Below, piece by piece: positions 17,528 to 25,850 of a stretch of DNA of 64,000 bases. The stretch's first letter is position 1, and each line of letters opens with the position of its first letter. The stretch is from Alphaproteobacteria bacterium (GTDB lineage: Bacteria; Pseudomonadota; Alphaproteobacteria; Sphingomonadales; Sphingomonadaceae), in NCBI GenBank assembly GCA_018823325.1, contig JAHJIJ010000019.1:112786-176785 (forward strand), written 5' to 3'. A program made the translations under genes and the position numbers. The notes under the pieces are model-generated. The model did no database searches. It was not told the DNA's origin and was given only the letters and a program-made list of their open reading frames with translations.

Positions 17528-17827
17528 ATGTCGCAAAAGCATTCGAGAAAAGGCGCCCATCCCTTTCATCCTCCAGCCTACCAGGGGGACGAAGACAAGG
17601 ATCGGTTGCCGCATGAGGGGCCTCCGGTGAAGACCCGCAGCGAAGGCAGCGATCGCGGCCGCAAGGCACCGCGGGAAGGTAGCGGCGTCGTTACCGGCTC
17701 GGGAGCGGAGGCTGGCGGCACGGGCAGGAGCGCCGGCGGCGAGAGTTACAGTGAGGATGCGGTCGGAGGCGGCGGTTCGGGCGTCATGCCCCGACCTCGC
17801 AAGCCGGGTTCGCCTGGGAACGGTTGA
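17528..17827 (+). CDS. Small Gly-rich hydrophilic protein
   Basis: A 99-residue, highly charged N-terminal half (YQGDEDKDRLPHEGPP) followed by a Gly/Ser stretch (EGSGVVTGSGAEAGGTG) and S-E-D-A-V-G-G-G-G. This layout recurs, as far as I recall, in short sphingomonad proteins of unknown function. It has no signal peptide or membrane helix and is probably disordered. The ribosome-binding site is weak (GGGAAA). It stands just upstream of the DUF3606 gene. Confidence 0.5.
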   Translation: MSQKHSRKGAHPFHPPAYQGDEDKDRLPHEGPPVKTRSEGSDRGRKAPREGSGVVTGSGAEAGGTGRSAGGESYSEDAVGGGGSGVMPRPRKPGSPGNG

Positions 17828-17861
17828 ACGGCAAGCTTCAAGGCATGAAGGAGCCAGACGC

Positions 17862-18044
17862 ATGATGGAGTCACAGAGCCCTCGTCCACCCCGGGACCCG
17901 AACCGCGTCACCTTGGAGGACAAGACCGATCTGCTCTATTGGACTGATCGCTTCAGCGTCAGCGAAGCCCGCTTGCGCGCGGGCATTGACGAGGTCGGCA
18001 ACGATGTGGACGCGCTTGCCGATCTTTTCAACGAGCCGGGATGA
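17862..18044 (+). CDS. DUF3606 domain protein
   Basis: A 60-residue protein whose core, D-P-N-R-V-T-L-E-D-K-T-D-L-L-Y-W-T-D-R-F then S-E-A-R-L-R-A-G-I-D-E-V-G-N-D-V-D-A-L, matches DUF3606 nearly end to end. AAGGAG lies 8 bases before the ATG at 17862. The family is widespread in alphaproteobacteria, often near stress genes; its role is unknown. The 35-bp gap to the preceding Gly-rich gene allows a common transcript. Confidence 0.8.
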   Translation: MMESQSPRPPRDPNRVTLEDKTDLLYWTDRFSVSEARLRAGIDEVGNDVDALADLFNEPG

Positions 18045-18216
18045 ACATGCAGGTCCGGCGTGCGGGCTGATCGGGACGCTTCACCATAATAAGCGAGGCG
18101 CGAGGCTTCCGCTGCCGCATGCCGACCCAGACAGCCGAATGAGGAAGATGCTAACGCCATCTTAATGCGCCGCTTTTACGCTGCCTGTCAGGAGTAGCAA
18201 TTGCAGGCCTGTCAGC

Positions 18217-19449
18217 GTGGATGACCATTATTCCAGCGTGAGAATCGAGGCGATCGAAAGGGCGTTGTCGCGCCCGTTCGCGAAGATCGCGCTCGAGCCG
18301 GAGCTGGAGGCAGAGTATCAGGACCGCACCGCGCGAAAGAGGCTGATCACGATTGCCGGATGGCAAGGCGTCGCGGTCGTGGCGAACCTTGTTTGCCTGC
18401 CTCTGGATTATATGGTCGACCAGTTGCAGCTTGGTGTCATGCTGCGGCTTGGTGTCGTGACGCCGCTCTATTTCCTTGCGATATTCGCCTTGCTGCGTGG
18501 TGTTAGGCAGGTGGAGGCGATTGCGATTGTCCTGCCACTGGTCGCATTCGTCTCGACGGTCGCCTTTCTGGGCTTTCAGGTCGGTCCGCCACACAGTGAT
18601 CGCTATTTGATGGCGACGGGGCTGATGCTCTTGTTCAACACCATTGTGGTGCCGACGTCCTTTCGGCAGGCCTTGACGGCGGTGTTGCTCGCGGCCCTGA
18701 CCATGTTTGCGCTCGCTTATCTCGAGAAAGGTCTGGATGCCGACACGGTCTCCTTATGTGCGTTCATTGCAGGAGGATCGGTCCTGCCGCTCATCGTGCG
18801 CTTCCGGGCGGAAAAGGGGTCGCGGAACGCATTTCTCGTCGACTTGCGGGATGAACTGAAATCCGCCCATCTCGTCGCGCTGACCAAGGCGCTGGCGGAA
18901 CTGGCGGATACAGACCCGCTGACCGGCTTGCGCAATCGACGCAGCCTGTCCGAGACGCTCAACCGCAAATGGGCGGAGGCCTGTGCGCGGAACGACTGGT
19001 TCGGCATACTCATGATCGATATCGATCGGTTCAAGCTGTTCAACGATACCGCTGGCCATGATGCGGGCGATCGCTGCCTAGAGAAGGTGGCGCAGGCGCT
19101 TCAGGTCGAAACGACGCGCAACGGCCATTATATTGCCCGTTTCGGCGGCGAGGAGTTCACGGCGATCATGCCCGGTATGGCGCCGGAGCCGGCACTCGAA
19201 GTTGCCGAGACGTTGCGGCGGATCGTGGAGGAGCTTGCGATTCCGCATCCGGGCTGCCCCGGTAACGTCGTGACGGTCAGCATTGGCGCTTCGGTGGTGC
19301 GATCATCGCCTCATGCCAGTGTGGAGCAGGTGATCGCCGCAGCGGACAAGGCGCTTTACCAGGCGAAGGCGCGCGGGCGAAACCGGGTCGCGCGTTCAGT
19401 GGACAGGCTTGGAGAGACGGTTCACCCGATCAGGAAGAAAGCGGGCTGA
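18217..19449 (+). CDS. Membrane-bound diguanylate cyclase (GGDEF)
   Basis: A 410-residue protein starting at GTG 18217 (no clear ribosome-binding site; GGAG is 24 bases away). About five or six membrane helices fill residues 45-205, a short linker follows, and the GGDEF domain starts at DTDPLTGLRNRRS. The active-site motif is GGEEF at 310-314 with upstream D-I-D-R-F-K-L-F-N-D, so it should make c-di-GMP. The product-inhibition I-site position reads R301-N-G-H304 instead of RxxD and may be lost. No partner EAL gene is nearby. Confidence 0.9.
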   Translation: MDDHYSSVRIEAIERALSRPFAKIALEPELEAEYQDRTARKRLITIAGWQGVAVVANLVCLPLDYMVDQLQLGVMLRLGVVTPLYFLAIFALLRGVRQVEAIAIVLPLVAFVSTVAFLGFQVGPPHSDRYLMATGLMLLFNTIVVPTSFRQALTAVLLAALTMFALAYLEKGLDADTVSLCAFIAGGSVLPLIVRFRAEKGSRNAFLVDLRDELKSAHLVALTKALAELADTDPLTGLRNRRSLSETLNRKWAEACARNDWFGILMIDIDRFKLFNDTAGHDAGDRCLEKVAQALQVETTRNGHYIARFGGEEFTAIMPGMAPEPALEVAETLRRIVEELAIPHPGCPGNVVTVSIGASVVRSSPHASVEQVIAAADKALYQAKARGRNRVARSVDRLGETVHPIRKKAG

Positions 19450-19491
19450 ACATCGTCCTGCGGTGTCGAATAGCGGCGTTTCGCCGAGGTC

Positions 19492-19519
19492 GGCCGGCCA
19501 CGCTTGCGCGCAGCCGGCC
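19492..19519. terminator. GC-rich hairpin between convergent genes
   Basis: GGCCGGC (19492-19498) pairs with GCCGGCC (19513-19519) across a 14-base loop, in the 81-bp gap between the convergent diguanylate cyclase and TonB receptor genes. No T-run follows on either strand, so termination is only suggested. Confidence 0.4.
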
Positions 19520-19530
19520 TGATCCTTCAA

Positions 19531-21780
19531 TTAGAAGTCGTAGCGGACGCGCACGCCATATTCGCGCGGTGCGCCGTAGAACTCATTGTTACCGAACTGG
19601 CCCGAGACATATTCGTCGTCGGTCAGGTTGGTGCCATAGGCCTCGACGAGCAGATTGCCCTTTTGCACGCCCAGCCGCGCACCGAGCAGCCCGCGCGAGG
19701 GCAGCCGGTCGCTGATCGGCGAATAGCCGATATAGGTCCATTGCGGGCCGACATAGGCATAGCTCACGCTCGGCGTGATCTTCACGTCGCCCACCCACAG
19801 GTCGTAGCGCGCGCCCAGATTGTAGGTCCATTTCGGTGAGTAAAGGTTCTGTCCGCCGCTCGTGGTGCGCAGGAATGGCGTATAGTCGATGCAGGGATTC
19901 ACCGGATCAGTCGGATTAGCGGTTTCTCCTGGCGCGCACTGGCGAACCGGAGTCAGGCCGGGATTGTCCCGGCTGAAGGCCCGCTGGTCGACGAAGGTGA
20001 CGTCGCCCAGTTCCGAATCGACATAGGCAAGGCCGGCATCGAAGGTGAAGCCGCCAACGCGGGCCTGAACCTGCGCCTCGATGCCTTTCACGGTTGCGCC
20101 GGTCAGGTTGGTGGGCGCCGTCTGCGCGCTGGTGGTGTCCAGAATGTCGAACTGGAAGTTCTTGTAGTCATAATAGAAGGCGCCAAGCTGGGTGCGCAGC
20201 AGGCCGCCGAGCAGCGTGCCTTTCCAGCCGATTTCATAGTCGATGACCGTTTCCGGATCGAATTCAGAGATCGCGGAGTTGAAGCCGCCCGGCTTGTAGC
20301 CACGCGCAACGAAGGCGTAGAACAGATTGTTGTCGTCCGGCGTCCAGTTGAGCGAGACCTTGCCGGTCATGCGCCCGTCCTTGTGCTCGCCGCTCAGGTC
20401 CGCCACCGGCAGGCCGTCCGGCGGGAAGATGGGAACGCCCCGGCCGATGAGCACCGCGCCGCCCCCGGTGGCCGAAAAGTGCGAATAGCGGGCACCAACG
20501 TCCAGCGCCAGGCTGGGGGTGAGCTTGTAAGTCACCTGGCCGAAGACGCCGGTGGTGATCTTGTCATTGTCGATCAGGATGTCGGTGATGAACCCATCGG
20601 ACTGGAGTTCGATGTCCACGTCGATGCGGTTGCGCTGATAATAGCCGCCGACGATCCATGAGAGCGTCTGGTCGGTCGGGGAGATGATGTTGAACTCCTG
20701 CGTCCACACTCGCTCGCGTACGAACTGATCCTGCGTCGAGACCGCGAGCCGCCCTACGTCAGCCGGCGTGTAGCGCGCGGCGTTGGTCGCGTCGCTGTCG
20801 TAGAGGTTGAAGATGCGCTTGTTCTGATAGCCGCTCAGCGAGCGCAGGATCACGCCCGAGCCAAGCTCGTAGCGCAGCTCGAGCGAGAGCTGGATGGCGC
20901 GCTCGTCATTCTTCGTGGGACTGTCGAAGTCCACGTCACGGATGCTGGCCGTGCGATAATCGGCATAAGGGGTGGCGGGGGATGGACGGTAGGCATAGCC
21001 GCCGCTGTCCTTGCTCGCCGCTTCCAGCTTGAAGAGCGCCTGGAAGGCATCGTCCGGGCGCCACAACGCGCCGAAGCGTCCGGCCAGCTCGTCGACCTTT
21101 CCTGCCTCGTTGTTGAGCGGACCAAGATCATCGTAGAAGGAATCGCGCTTGCGCCACTTGCCGGCGCCGCGAATGGCCAGCGTGTTGGAAAGAGGCACGT
21201 TCAGCGCGCCTTCCGCGCCGCGGGCGTCATAGCTGCCCACCGATCCCTCGATATAGCCTTCCAAGCCGGAGAGGCTGGGGTTGCGGGTGTTGATGAAGAT
21301 CGCACCGCCGGTCGAGTTGGAGCCGACGAACGTGCCCTGCGGACCACGCAGCACTTCCACCGTCGCCAGATCGTAGAAGCTGTTGGTGGTGACGATCGGC
21401 GGCTGGAAGATGCCGTCGACATAGGTCGCGACGCCATTGGCCACCGCTGGCGATCCGCTGGCGAGGCCGATGCCGCGGATGTTGACGTTCTGAGTCAAGC
21501 CGGCGTCGGTCACGGAGAGCGAGGGCGCGACCAGCTGTAGCTCGTCGACGCGCGTCACGCCCTTGTCGGTCAGGCCTTCGCCTGAGAGCGCGGTTGCGGC
21601 GACCGCGACCTTCTGGAGGTTTTCCTCACGGCGCTGTGCGGTGACGATGATCTCTTCCAGCGCTTCGCTCTGCTGCGGCGCTTGCTGGGCAAGCGCAGGC
21701 GCGGCGGTGACGATGCAGGAAGTTGACGAAAGCAACGCCAGCAGCGTGCGCAGGGTGTTTGACTGTGTGTAGGACTTCAT
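19531..21780 (-). CDS. TonB-dependent outer membrane receptor
   Basis: A 749-residue receptor with signal peptide (cleavage after ALA, about residue 31), TonB box EEIIVTAQRRE at 42-52, a plug domain (V-N-I-R-G-I-G, then VEVLRGPQGTFVGSNSTGGA), and a barrel ending in a terminal aromatic (V-R-V-R-Y-D-F). This is the Sphingomonas subtype with the Q-R-R-E-E-N-L-Q-K-V-A-V-A-A-T-A-L segment. AGGGAGGAT precedes the ATG. It is divergent from a tannase/feruloyl esterase gene, so an aromatic ester or its product is a likely ligand (inference). Confidence 0.94.
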   Translation of the reverse strand: MKSYTQSNTLRTLLALLSSTSCIVTAAPALAQQAPQQSEALEEIIVTAQRREENLQKVAVAATALSGEGLTDKGVTRVDELQLVAPSLSVTDAGLTQNVNIRGIGLASGSPAVANGVATYVDGIFQPPIVTTNSFYDLATVEVLRGPQGTFVGSNSTGGAIFINTRNPSLSGLEGYIEGSVGSYDARGAEGALNVPLSNTLAIRGAGKWRKRDSFYDDLGPLNNEAGKVDELAGRFGALWRPDDAFQALFKLEAASKDSGGYAYRPSPATPYADYRTASIRDVDFDSPTKNDERAIQLSLELRYELGSGVILRSLSGYQNKRIFNLYDSDATNAARYTPADVGRLAVSTQDQFVRERVWTQEFNIISPTDQTLSWIVGGYYQRNRIDVDIELQSDGFITDILIDNDKITTGVFGQVTYKLTPSLALDVGARYSHFSATGGGAVLIGRGVPIFPPDGLPVADLSGEHKDGRMTGKVSLNWTPDDNNLFYAFVARGYKPGGFNSAISEFDPETVIDYEIGWKGTLLGGLLRTQLGAFYYDYKNFQFDILDTTSAQTAPTNLTGATVKGIEAQVQARVGGFTFDAGLAYVDSELGDVTFVDQRAFSRDNPGLTPVRQCAPGETANPTDPVNPCIDYTPFLRTTSGGQNLYSPKWTYNLGARYDLWVGDVKITPSVSYAYVGPQWTYIGYSPISDRLPSRGLLGARLGVQKGNLLVEAYGTNLTDDEYVSGQFGNNEFYGAPREYGVRVRYDF

Positions 21781-22194
21781 ATCCTCCCTCTCCTGTTTCT
21801 CTATTGTGCGTTCCCGTCACCAGTTTCCCTTTGGGGCGGGCGCATGTTTTGCTTCCAGTTCAGCGGACGCCGCGTCTCCTGCCAAGGAATTATGCTTTTC
21901 GGCGGCTGGGTCGCTGCCGGGCAGAAGCAGGGTCGTTCACTGTCACCATTCTGTAAGAAGTTTCGTTTGTTTCGGCGATCCCTTTCGTTTAACCCAAAAA
22001 AGAAAACGGCCTGACTGTGGCAGTTCGCCCACAGTTATAACTGGGTGGGAATTTCATCATGATGAGCGGCTTGCGCGATCGTCTCGGCAATGGCCCCTCG
22101 ATTCCCAGACAGAGTCACCTTGTAATCGATTGCTGAATCGCTGTCACGCGTTTACTGTGGCGTCGATTCCGGAGAGGAGCGGGAGGAAAGCGCA
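21781..22194. other. Divergent intergenic region (receptor / esterase)
   Basis: A 414-bp gap that must hold promoters for both the TonB receptor and the esterase. It is less GC-rich than its flanks. Visible structure: CTGTGG/CCACAG hairpin arms near 22014-22034 and an A-rich tract near 22000. I could not identify a convincing promoter pair or operator, and I see no gene. Confidence 0.5.
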
Positions 22195-23943
22195 ATGAAT
22201 ATGCATCGCATCTTGGTCATGCCCCTGGCGGCATTCATCGGCCTGTTGCCCCATCAAGCACGTGCAGCCGAGCCCGCATCCACCGATACAGCCGCTGCCG
22301 CCCGCTGCACTGCCCTCGCGCAGGCGATGGCGGGGCACTGGCCGGAGGCTTCCACCCGCCTGCTCAGCGCTACATTCAACGCCGCCGGCCCCGCACCGGT
22401 CCCGCCCGGCCCTCCGGGCATGACGCCCCCACCGGTCGAGCTGCCGGCGCATTGCGCGCTCGTCGGCACGATGCGCGAGCGCAGCGGGGTGGATGGCCAG
22501 CGTTATGCCATCCGGTTCCACCTGCGCCTGCCCGTCGCCTGGAACGGCCGCTTCTTCTTCTCCGGCGGCGGCGGCACCAATGGCGAGCTGGGCGATGCGA
22601 TCGGCCGCCTCACCGCCGCGCCGCCCGCGCTGGCGCAGGGCTATGCCGTGCTTTCGCAGGACAGCGGGCATGACAATGCCACGAACAGCGATCCCGCGCG
22701 GGGTGGGCCGACCGCCTTCGGCTTCGATCCGCAGGCCCGCGCCGATTATGGCGGCACTTCGCTCCAGCCGGTGACGCTCGCGGCCCGCGCCGCGATCCGC
22801 CAGTTCTACGGCAGCGATCCGCGCAAGAGCTATTTCGTCGGCTGCTCCAAGGGAGGGCAGGAGGGCATGATGCTCGCCCAGCGCTACCCGGACCTGTTCG
22901 ACGGGATCGTTGCCGCCGCGCCGGGCTTCTCGCTGCCCAGGGCCGCCATTGCCGAGGCGTGGAATACGCAAGCCTTCGCTTCCGTCGTGCAGGCCGCCGG
23001 CCAGCCGGTGACGCTCGCCAATCTGCGCGCGAGCTTCAGCATGGACGATCTCGCGCTCGTGGGGCAGGCCGTGCGCACCGCCTGCGACGGGCTCGACGGC
23101 ACCACGGACGGGCTTGTCGCGGCCGTCGGCCAGTGCACGTCGGACAAGGTGCTGCCGCAACTGCGGGCCAGCCTGTGCACCGGCGCCAAGGCCGAGGGGT
23201 GCCTCTCGCAACCGCAGATCGATGCGCTGGTGCGCATTCACGAGGGCGCGCGGGACAGCAAGGGCAGGCAGATCTATCCCGGCTTCCCCTGGGATGCCGG
23301 CTGGGCGGACATGGGCTGGCGGATCTGGATGCTCGGCACGCCCGATGGCAGCGTCCCGCCGATCAATGTCGCCATGGGCCTGCCTGCGCTCGCCAGCGTG
23401 TTCATGACGCCGCCCGCGCTGGCTGGCGCCACGCCGGACGCGCTGCTCGCCTGGGCCATGCAGCTCGACATGGATCGCGCCGCCGCCGGCATTGCCGCCG
23501 TTGCGCCGCCCCTTACGCGCTCGGCCTGGCAGGACATCGGCGCGCGCTCGAGCGATCTCGATGGGTTCCGGACGCGCGGCGGCAAGCTCATCGTGCCCCA
23601 TGGCGTCTCGGACCCGGTCTTCTCCGTGAACGATACGCTCGGCTGGTGGCAGGAGGTCGATGCCCGCTATCGGGACGGCGCGAAGGCGTTCGTGCGCGTC
23701 TTCCCCGTGCCCGGCATGGGCCATTGCCAGGGCGGCCCCGCCACGGATCAATATGACGCCTTCGGCGCCCTCGTCCAATGGGTCGAGGAGGGCAAGCGCC
23801 CGGATGAGCTCATGGGCACTGCTGGGCCGATGTCCGGGCTGAACGGCATCAAACGCCCCATCTGCGCCGCGCCCGCCATCGCCCGACGCACAAGCGAAAC
23901 ACAGGATCCGGCTGCCGTGCAAATTGCCTGCACCCAGCCGTGA
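22195..23943 (+). CDS. Tannase/feruloyl esterase family hydrolase
   Basis: A 582-residue exported alpha/beta hydrolase. The signal peptide ends near residue 24 (ARA). The nucleophile is S218 in GCSKGGQEG with C217 before it; D473 (HGVSDPVFS) and H510 followed by C511 (GMGHC) complete the CS-D-HC motif in which a disulfide joins the Cys next to Ser and His. A Ca-binding loop D-G-L-D-G-T-T-D-G-L is at 298-307. Such enzymes cleave feruloyl, galloyl or related aromatic esters. AGGAGCGGGAGGAAAG precedes the start. Divergent to the TonB receptor. Confidence 0.9.
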   Translation: MNMHRILVMPLAAFIGLLPHQARAAEPASTDTAAAARCTALAQAMAGHWPEASTRLLSATFNAAGPAPVPPGPPGMTPPPVELPAHCALVGTMRERSGVDGQRYAIRFHLRLPVAWNGRFFFSGGGGTNGELGDAIGRLTAAPPALAQGYAVLSQDSGHDNATNSDPARGGPTAFGFDPQARADYGGTSLQPVTLAARAAIRQFYGSDPRKSYFVGCSKGGQEGMMLAQRYPDLFDGIVAAAPGFSLPRAAIAEAWNTQAFASVVQAAGQPVTLANLRASFSMDDLALVGQAVRTACDGLDGTTDGLVAAVGQCTSDKVLPQLRASLCTGAKAEGCLSQPQIDALVRIHEGARDSKGRQIYPGFPWDAGWADMGWRIWMLGTPDGSVPPINVAMGLPALASVFMTPPALAGATPDALLAWAMQLDMDRAAAGIAAVAPPLTRSAWQDIGARSSDLDGFRTRGGKLIVPHGVSDPVFSVNDTLGWWQEVDARYRDGAKAFVRVFPVPGMGHCQGGPATDQYDAFGALVQWVEEGKRPDELMGTAGPMSGLNGIKRPICAAPAIARRTSETQDPAAVQIACTQP

Positions 23944-23944
23944 G

Positions 23945-23990
23945 CAACGACGGCCGCGCCACTCCTCCCTCCTGGGCGCGGCCGTCGTTG
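23945..23990 (+). terminator. Strong hairpin directly after the esterase gene
   Basis: CAACGACGGCCGCGCC (23945-23960) and its exact reverse complement (23975-23990) form a 16-bp stem with a 14-base loop, one base after the stop codon. The following sequence is TAATT rather than a T-run, so it is a likely but not classical terminator; it may also protect the mRNA 3' end. Confidence 0.65.
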
Positions 23991-24070
23991 TAATTGGGGA
24001 GGTGGGGCGATGCCCCGCCGTTCACTGAGGTCGCGGGGTGGCAGTGCCGGCGATGCTGTCCCGCCCGAGC

Positions 24071-24535
24071 TCAGCGTCGTGCGGTCACCAGCTTGGGGCT
24101 GGCAATGGCGAGGGCCGCGGCCAGTGCCAGGGCATCCTCGACGAATCCGGTCTTCGTCTGCCCGTAGCGGCGCATGGCAGCGCAGCGCAGGCGCCAGCCG
24201 ATATAGGACGAGGCCACCGCGGTTCCCGCCGCCACCGCCGCGCCTAGAACACGCCGGCCGGGCGGAGCCAGCGCCGCGCCGGCATAGGCTGCCGTCACCC
24301 GTCGCACCAGAAGGCCTGTGGTCACGACCCGGTCCGGCGCGGACTTCATCTTGTCGCCCGCCATCTCGGCTGCGGCAAGGGAGGCCGTCCCCGCGGCGAT
24401 AACCGGATTGCGAAGCAATCCCTGCAGCGGCAACGTGACCGGGATGTCCCCGGTTCGCGTGCCGGCGGCAATCGCTGCGAGAGGCGTGATGCCACGCTGG
24501 CCGGCCACAAGGCCAATGAGAAACGGTCGGATCAT
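24071..24535 (-). CDS. DUF4126 family membrane protein
   Basis: The 154-residue product begins MIRPFLIGLVAGQRGITPLA, the typical DUF4126 N terminus, and has Ala-rich membrane helices plus a hairpin R-R-V-T-A-A-Y-A-G-A-A-L-A-P. TGGAG on the minus strand stands 9 bases before the ATG at 24535; the frame continues further upstream without conservation. Function is unknown. The next 203 bp (24536-24738) hold no gene that I can support. Confidence 0.75.
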   Translation of the reverse strand: MIRPFLIGLVAGQRGITPLAAIAAGTRTGDIPVTLPLQGLLRNPVIAAGTASLAAAEMAGDKMKSAPDRVVTTGLLVRRVTAAYAGAALAPPGRRVLGAAVAAGTAVASSYIGWRLRCAAMRRYGQTKTGFVEDALALAAALAIASPKLVTARR

Positions 24536-24738
24536 ATCGGGACTCCACAAATAGGTCTGCTTTTGTAACCGATGTGGAGTGGGGTTGTTCCGGCGGTGTC
24601 GCCGGACGCTTTGCAAGGGTCGTCCGCGGGGGCCAAACTATGCCTGACCGGACGACGCTCAAACGACTTGCAGGCAGGACCTTTTACCAAATCGCGCGAG
24701 TGAATGTCGCCGAACGACCCCAATCAGGCACAGCGCCT

Positions 24739-25206
24739 CTACTTATAGAACCCCTCCCGCAGATTCACCCCATGCTCCAGCCACATGCGCATGGCGCAGA
24801 GCATGCCGGTCCAGCCCTCGCAATTGCCATAGGAGGCCTTCAGGCCGGCCTCGGTCTCGCGCCAGCCTTCCTCGCTGATCCGCACATGGGTGCGCCCGTC
24901 GTCCAGCGCGGCGAAGGTCATGGTCACGGTGGTGAGCGCGCGGCCCTGCGCGTCCGGTGTCACGGTGTCCTCGGCGCCGTCCCAGCGCAGCACGATGCGC
25001 TTGTCCTGCTCCACGTCGATCACCTCGACAGGGAAGGCGCCGGGGAAGTCGTGGAAGTCCCAGGTCACGGTCGCGCCCGGCTCCAATCGCCCCTGCGCGC
25101 CGCCGGTGGTGAAGAATTGGGAGAGGTGCGCGGGGTTCACCACGGCTTCGAACACCTCGTGCACCGGCTTGTCGATCCGCCCGCCAACCGTGAACTTCAG
25201 CTCCAT
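24739..25206 (-). CDS. SRPBCC/AHSA1-domain protein
   Basis: A 155-residue START-like protein of the AHSA1 (activator of Hsp90 ATPase 1-like) type: F-T-V-G-G-R-I-D-K-P-V-x-x-V-F-E-A-V at the N terminus, then strands with P-G-A-x-V-T-W-D-F, and the closing helix W-T-G-M-L-C-A-M-R-M-W-L-E. The fold binds hydrophobic ligands. It is divergent from an ArsR regulator, a pairing very common for this family. AAAGGACGG lies before the ATG. Confidence 0.9.
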   Translation of the reverse strand: MELKFTVGGRIDKPVHEVFEAVVNPAHLSQFFTTGGAQGRLEPGATVTWDFHDFPGAFPVEVIDVEQDKRIVLRWDGAEDTVTPDAQGRALTTVTMTFAALDDGRTHVRISEEGWRETEAGLKASYGNCEGWTGMLCAMRMWLEHGVNLREGFYK

Positions 25207-25253
25207 CGTCCGTCCTTTCGCACCGGAAACATTGCGTGAGTCTCACCCGACTC

Positions 25254-25290
25254 TTGAACGTGCGACTCATATGTTATAAAAACATAACAT
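25254..25290 (+). promoter_or_regulatory. ArsR operator and promoter overlapping the ArsR start codon
   Basis: ATGTTAT (25271-25277) and ATAACAT (25284-25290) form an inverted repeat with a 6-base spacer; its right arm includes the ArsR start codon ATG (25289). TTGAAC at 25254 and TATAAA at 25275 (15-base spacing) could be the promoter, with transcription starting close to the ATG. There is no Shine-Dalgarno sequence before that ATG. The palindrome likely controls both divergent genes. Confidence 0.6.
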
Positions 25291-25633
25291 GTCAACGCAG
25301 ACCCAGATTGCGCCGGCCGATGCGGACCGCGATGAGGACGCCGCCGATGCCCTGTTCAAGGCGCTCGGCCATCGTGCCCGCCGCCGCATGCTCGATGCGC
25401 TCAAGGGCGGCCCGCAGACCACCGGCATGTTGTGCGCGCTCCTGCCGGAGCTGGATCGCTGCACGGTCATGCAGCATCTGGGCGTGCTGGAGAGCGCCGG
25501 GCTCGTCATTGCCGAGCGGCGCGGCCGCGAGCGCTGGAATCACCTCGATGCGCTGCCCATCCACGCGATCCACGAGCGCTGGATCGGCCCCTATGCAGCC
25601 TACGCAGCATCCATGCTCGCCCGGCTGCGCTGA
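25289..25633 (+). CDS. ArsR/SmtB-family transcriptional regulator
   Basis: A 114-residue winged-helix regulator: D-A-L-F-K-A-L-G-H-R-A-R-R-R-M-L-D-A-L, then G-G-P-Q-T-T-G-M-L-C, and recognition helix R-C-T-V-M-Q-H-L-G-V-L-E-S-A-G-L-V. Cys residues in the recognition region (C49 and C58 by position) are not the metal-binding CxC motif, so it probably senses something else or acts as a simple repressor, as usual for ArsR-SRPBCC pairs. No Shine-Dalgarno sequence; probably translated from a leaderless mRNA. Confidence 0.88.
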   Translation: MSTQTQIAPADADRDEDAADALFKALGHRARRRMLDALKGGPQTTGMLCALLPELDRCTVMQHLGVLESAGLVIAERRGRERWNHLDALPIHAIHERWIGPYAAYAASMLARLR

Positions 25634-25662
25634 TTGGCGGTGCCGCCGGTGCCTTCCAGCAG

Positions 25663-25691
25663 GTGACAAAGCAGCGCGGCCCCCTTATGTG
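25663..25691 (+). promoter_or_regulatory. Promoter of the thrS leader
   Basis: GTGACA (25663-25668) and TATGTG (25686-25691) are separated by exactly 17 bases. A start point about 7 bases after the -10 falls on 25698, the A of the leader peptide's ATG, which itself has no Shine-Dalgarno sequence. This predicts a leaderless leader-peptide mRNA. Confidence 0.6.
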
Positions 25692-25697
25692 AGCCTC

Positions 25698-25781
25698 ATG
25701 CCGACGCCGCTCCCCACAGGCACGACCACCCCCACCACCCGGACTAGCACCGGGGTCATCGGCACGCGCCTCCAGCCCTGA
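25698..25781 (+). CDS. Threonine-rich leader peptide upstream of thrS
   Basis: A 27-residue ORF, MPTPLPTGTTTPTTRTSTGV plus a 7-residue tail, with Thr at positions 3, 7, 9, 10, 11, 13, 14, 16, 18 and 23 (10 of 27). It ends 125 bp before the threonyl-tRNA synthetase gene. Thr codons are a mix of ACC, ACG, ACA and ACT. The Thr-rich part ends exactly at the first arm of the following attenuator structure (GGGGTC, codons 19-20). Its likely role is to make the ribosome stall when charged tRNA-Thr is scarce. No family match is known to me; the call rests on composition and position. Confidence 0.75.
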   Translation: MPTPLPTGTTTPTTRTSTGVIGTRLQP

Positions 25782-25850
25782 AGCGCGCGGATCCGAAGAC
25801 CCCATCCGATCAGCGGACCGGGTCGCTCGTCCCCTCCCGGCCCGTTCCGC
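25752..25850 (+). promoter_or_regulatory. thrS attenuator: three mutually exclusive hairpins
   Basis: Segment 1, GGGGTCATCGG (25752-25762), pairs with segment 2, CCGAAGACCCC (25793-25803), with a 2x2 internal loop. Segment 2 can instead pair with segment 3: GACCC-CA-TCCG (25798-25808) with CGGA-CC-GGGTC (25814-25824). Segment 3 can pair with segment 4: GCGGACCGGG (25813-25822) with CCCGG and TCCGC (25836-25850). This is the 1:2, 2:3, 3:4 logic of amino-acid attenuators. After segment 4 comes CTCTTCC rather than a pure T-run, so the terminator would be weak or Rho-assisted. Confidence 0.65.
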
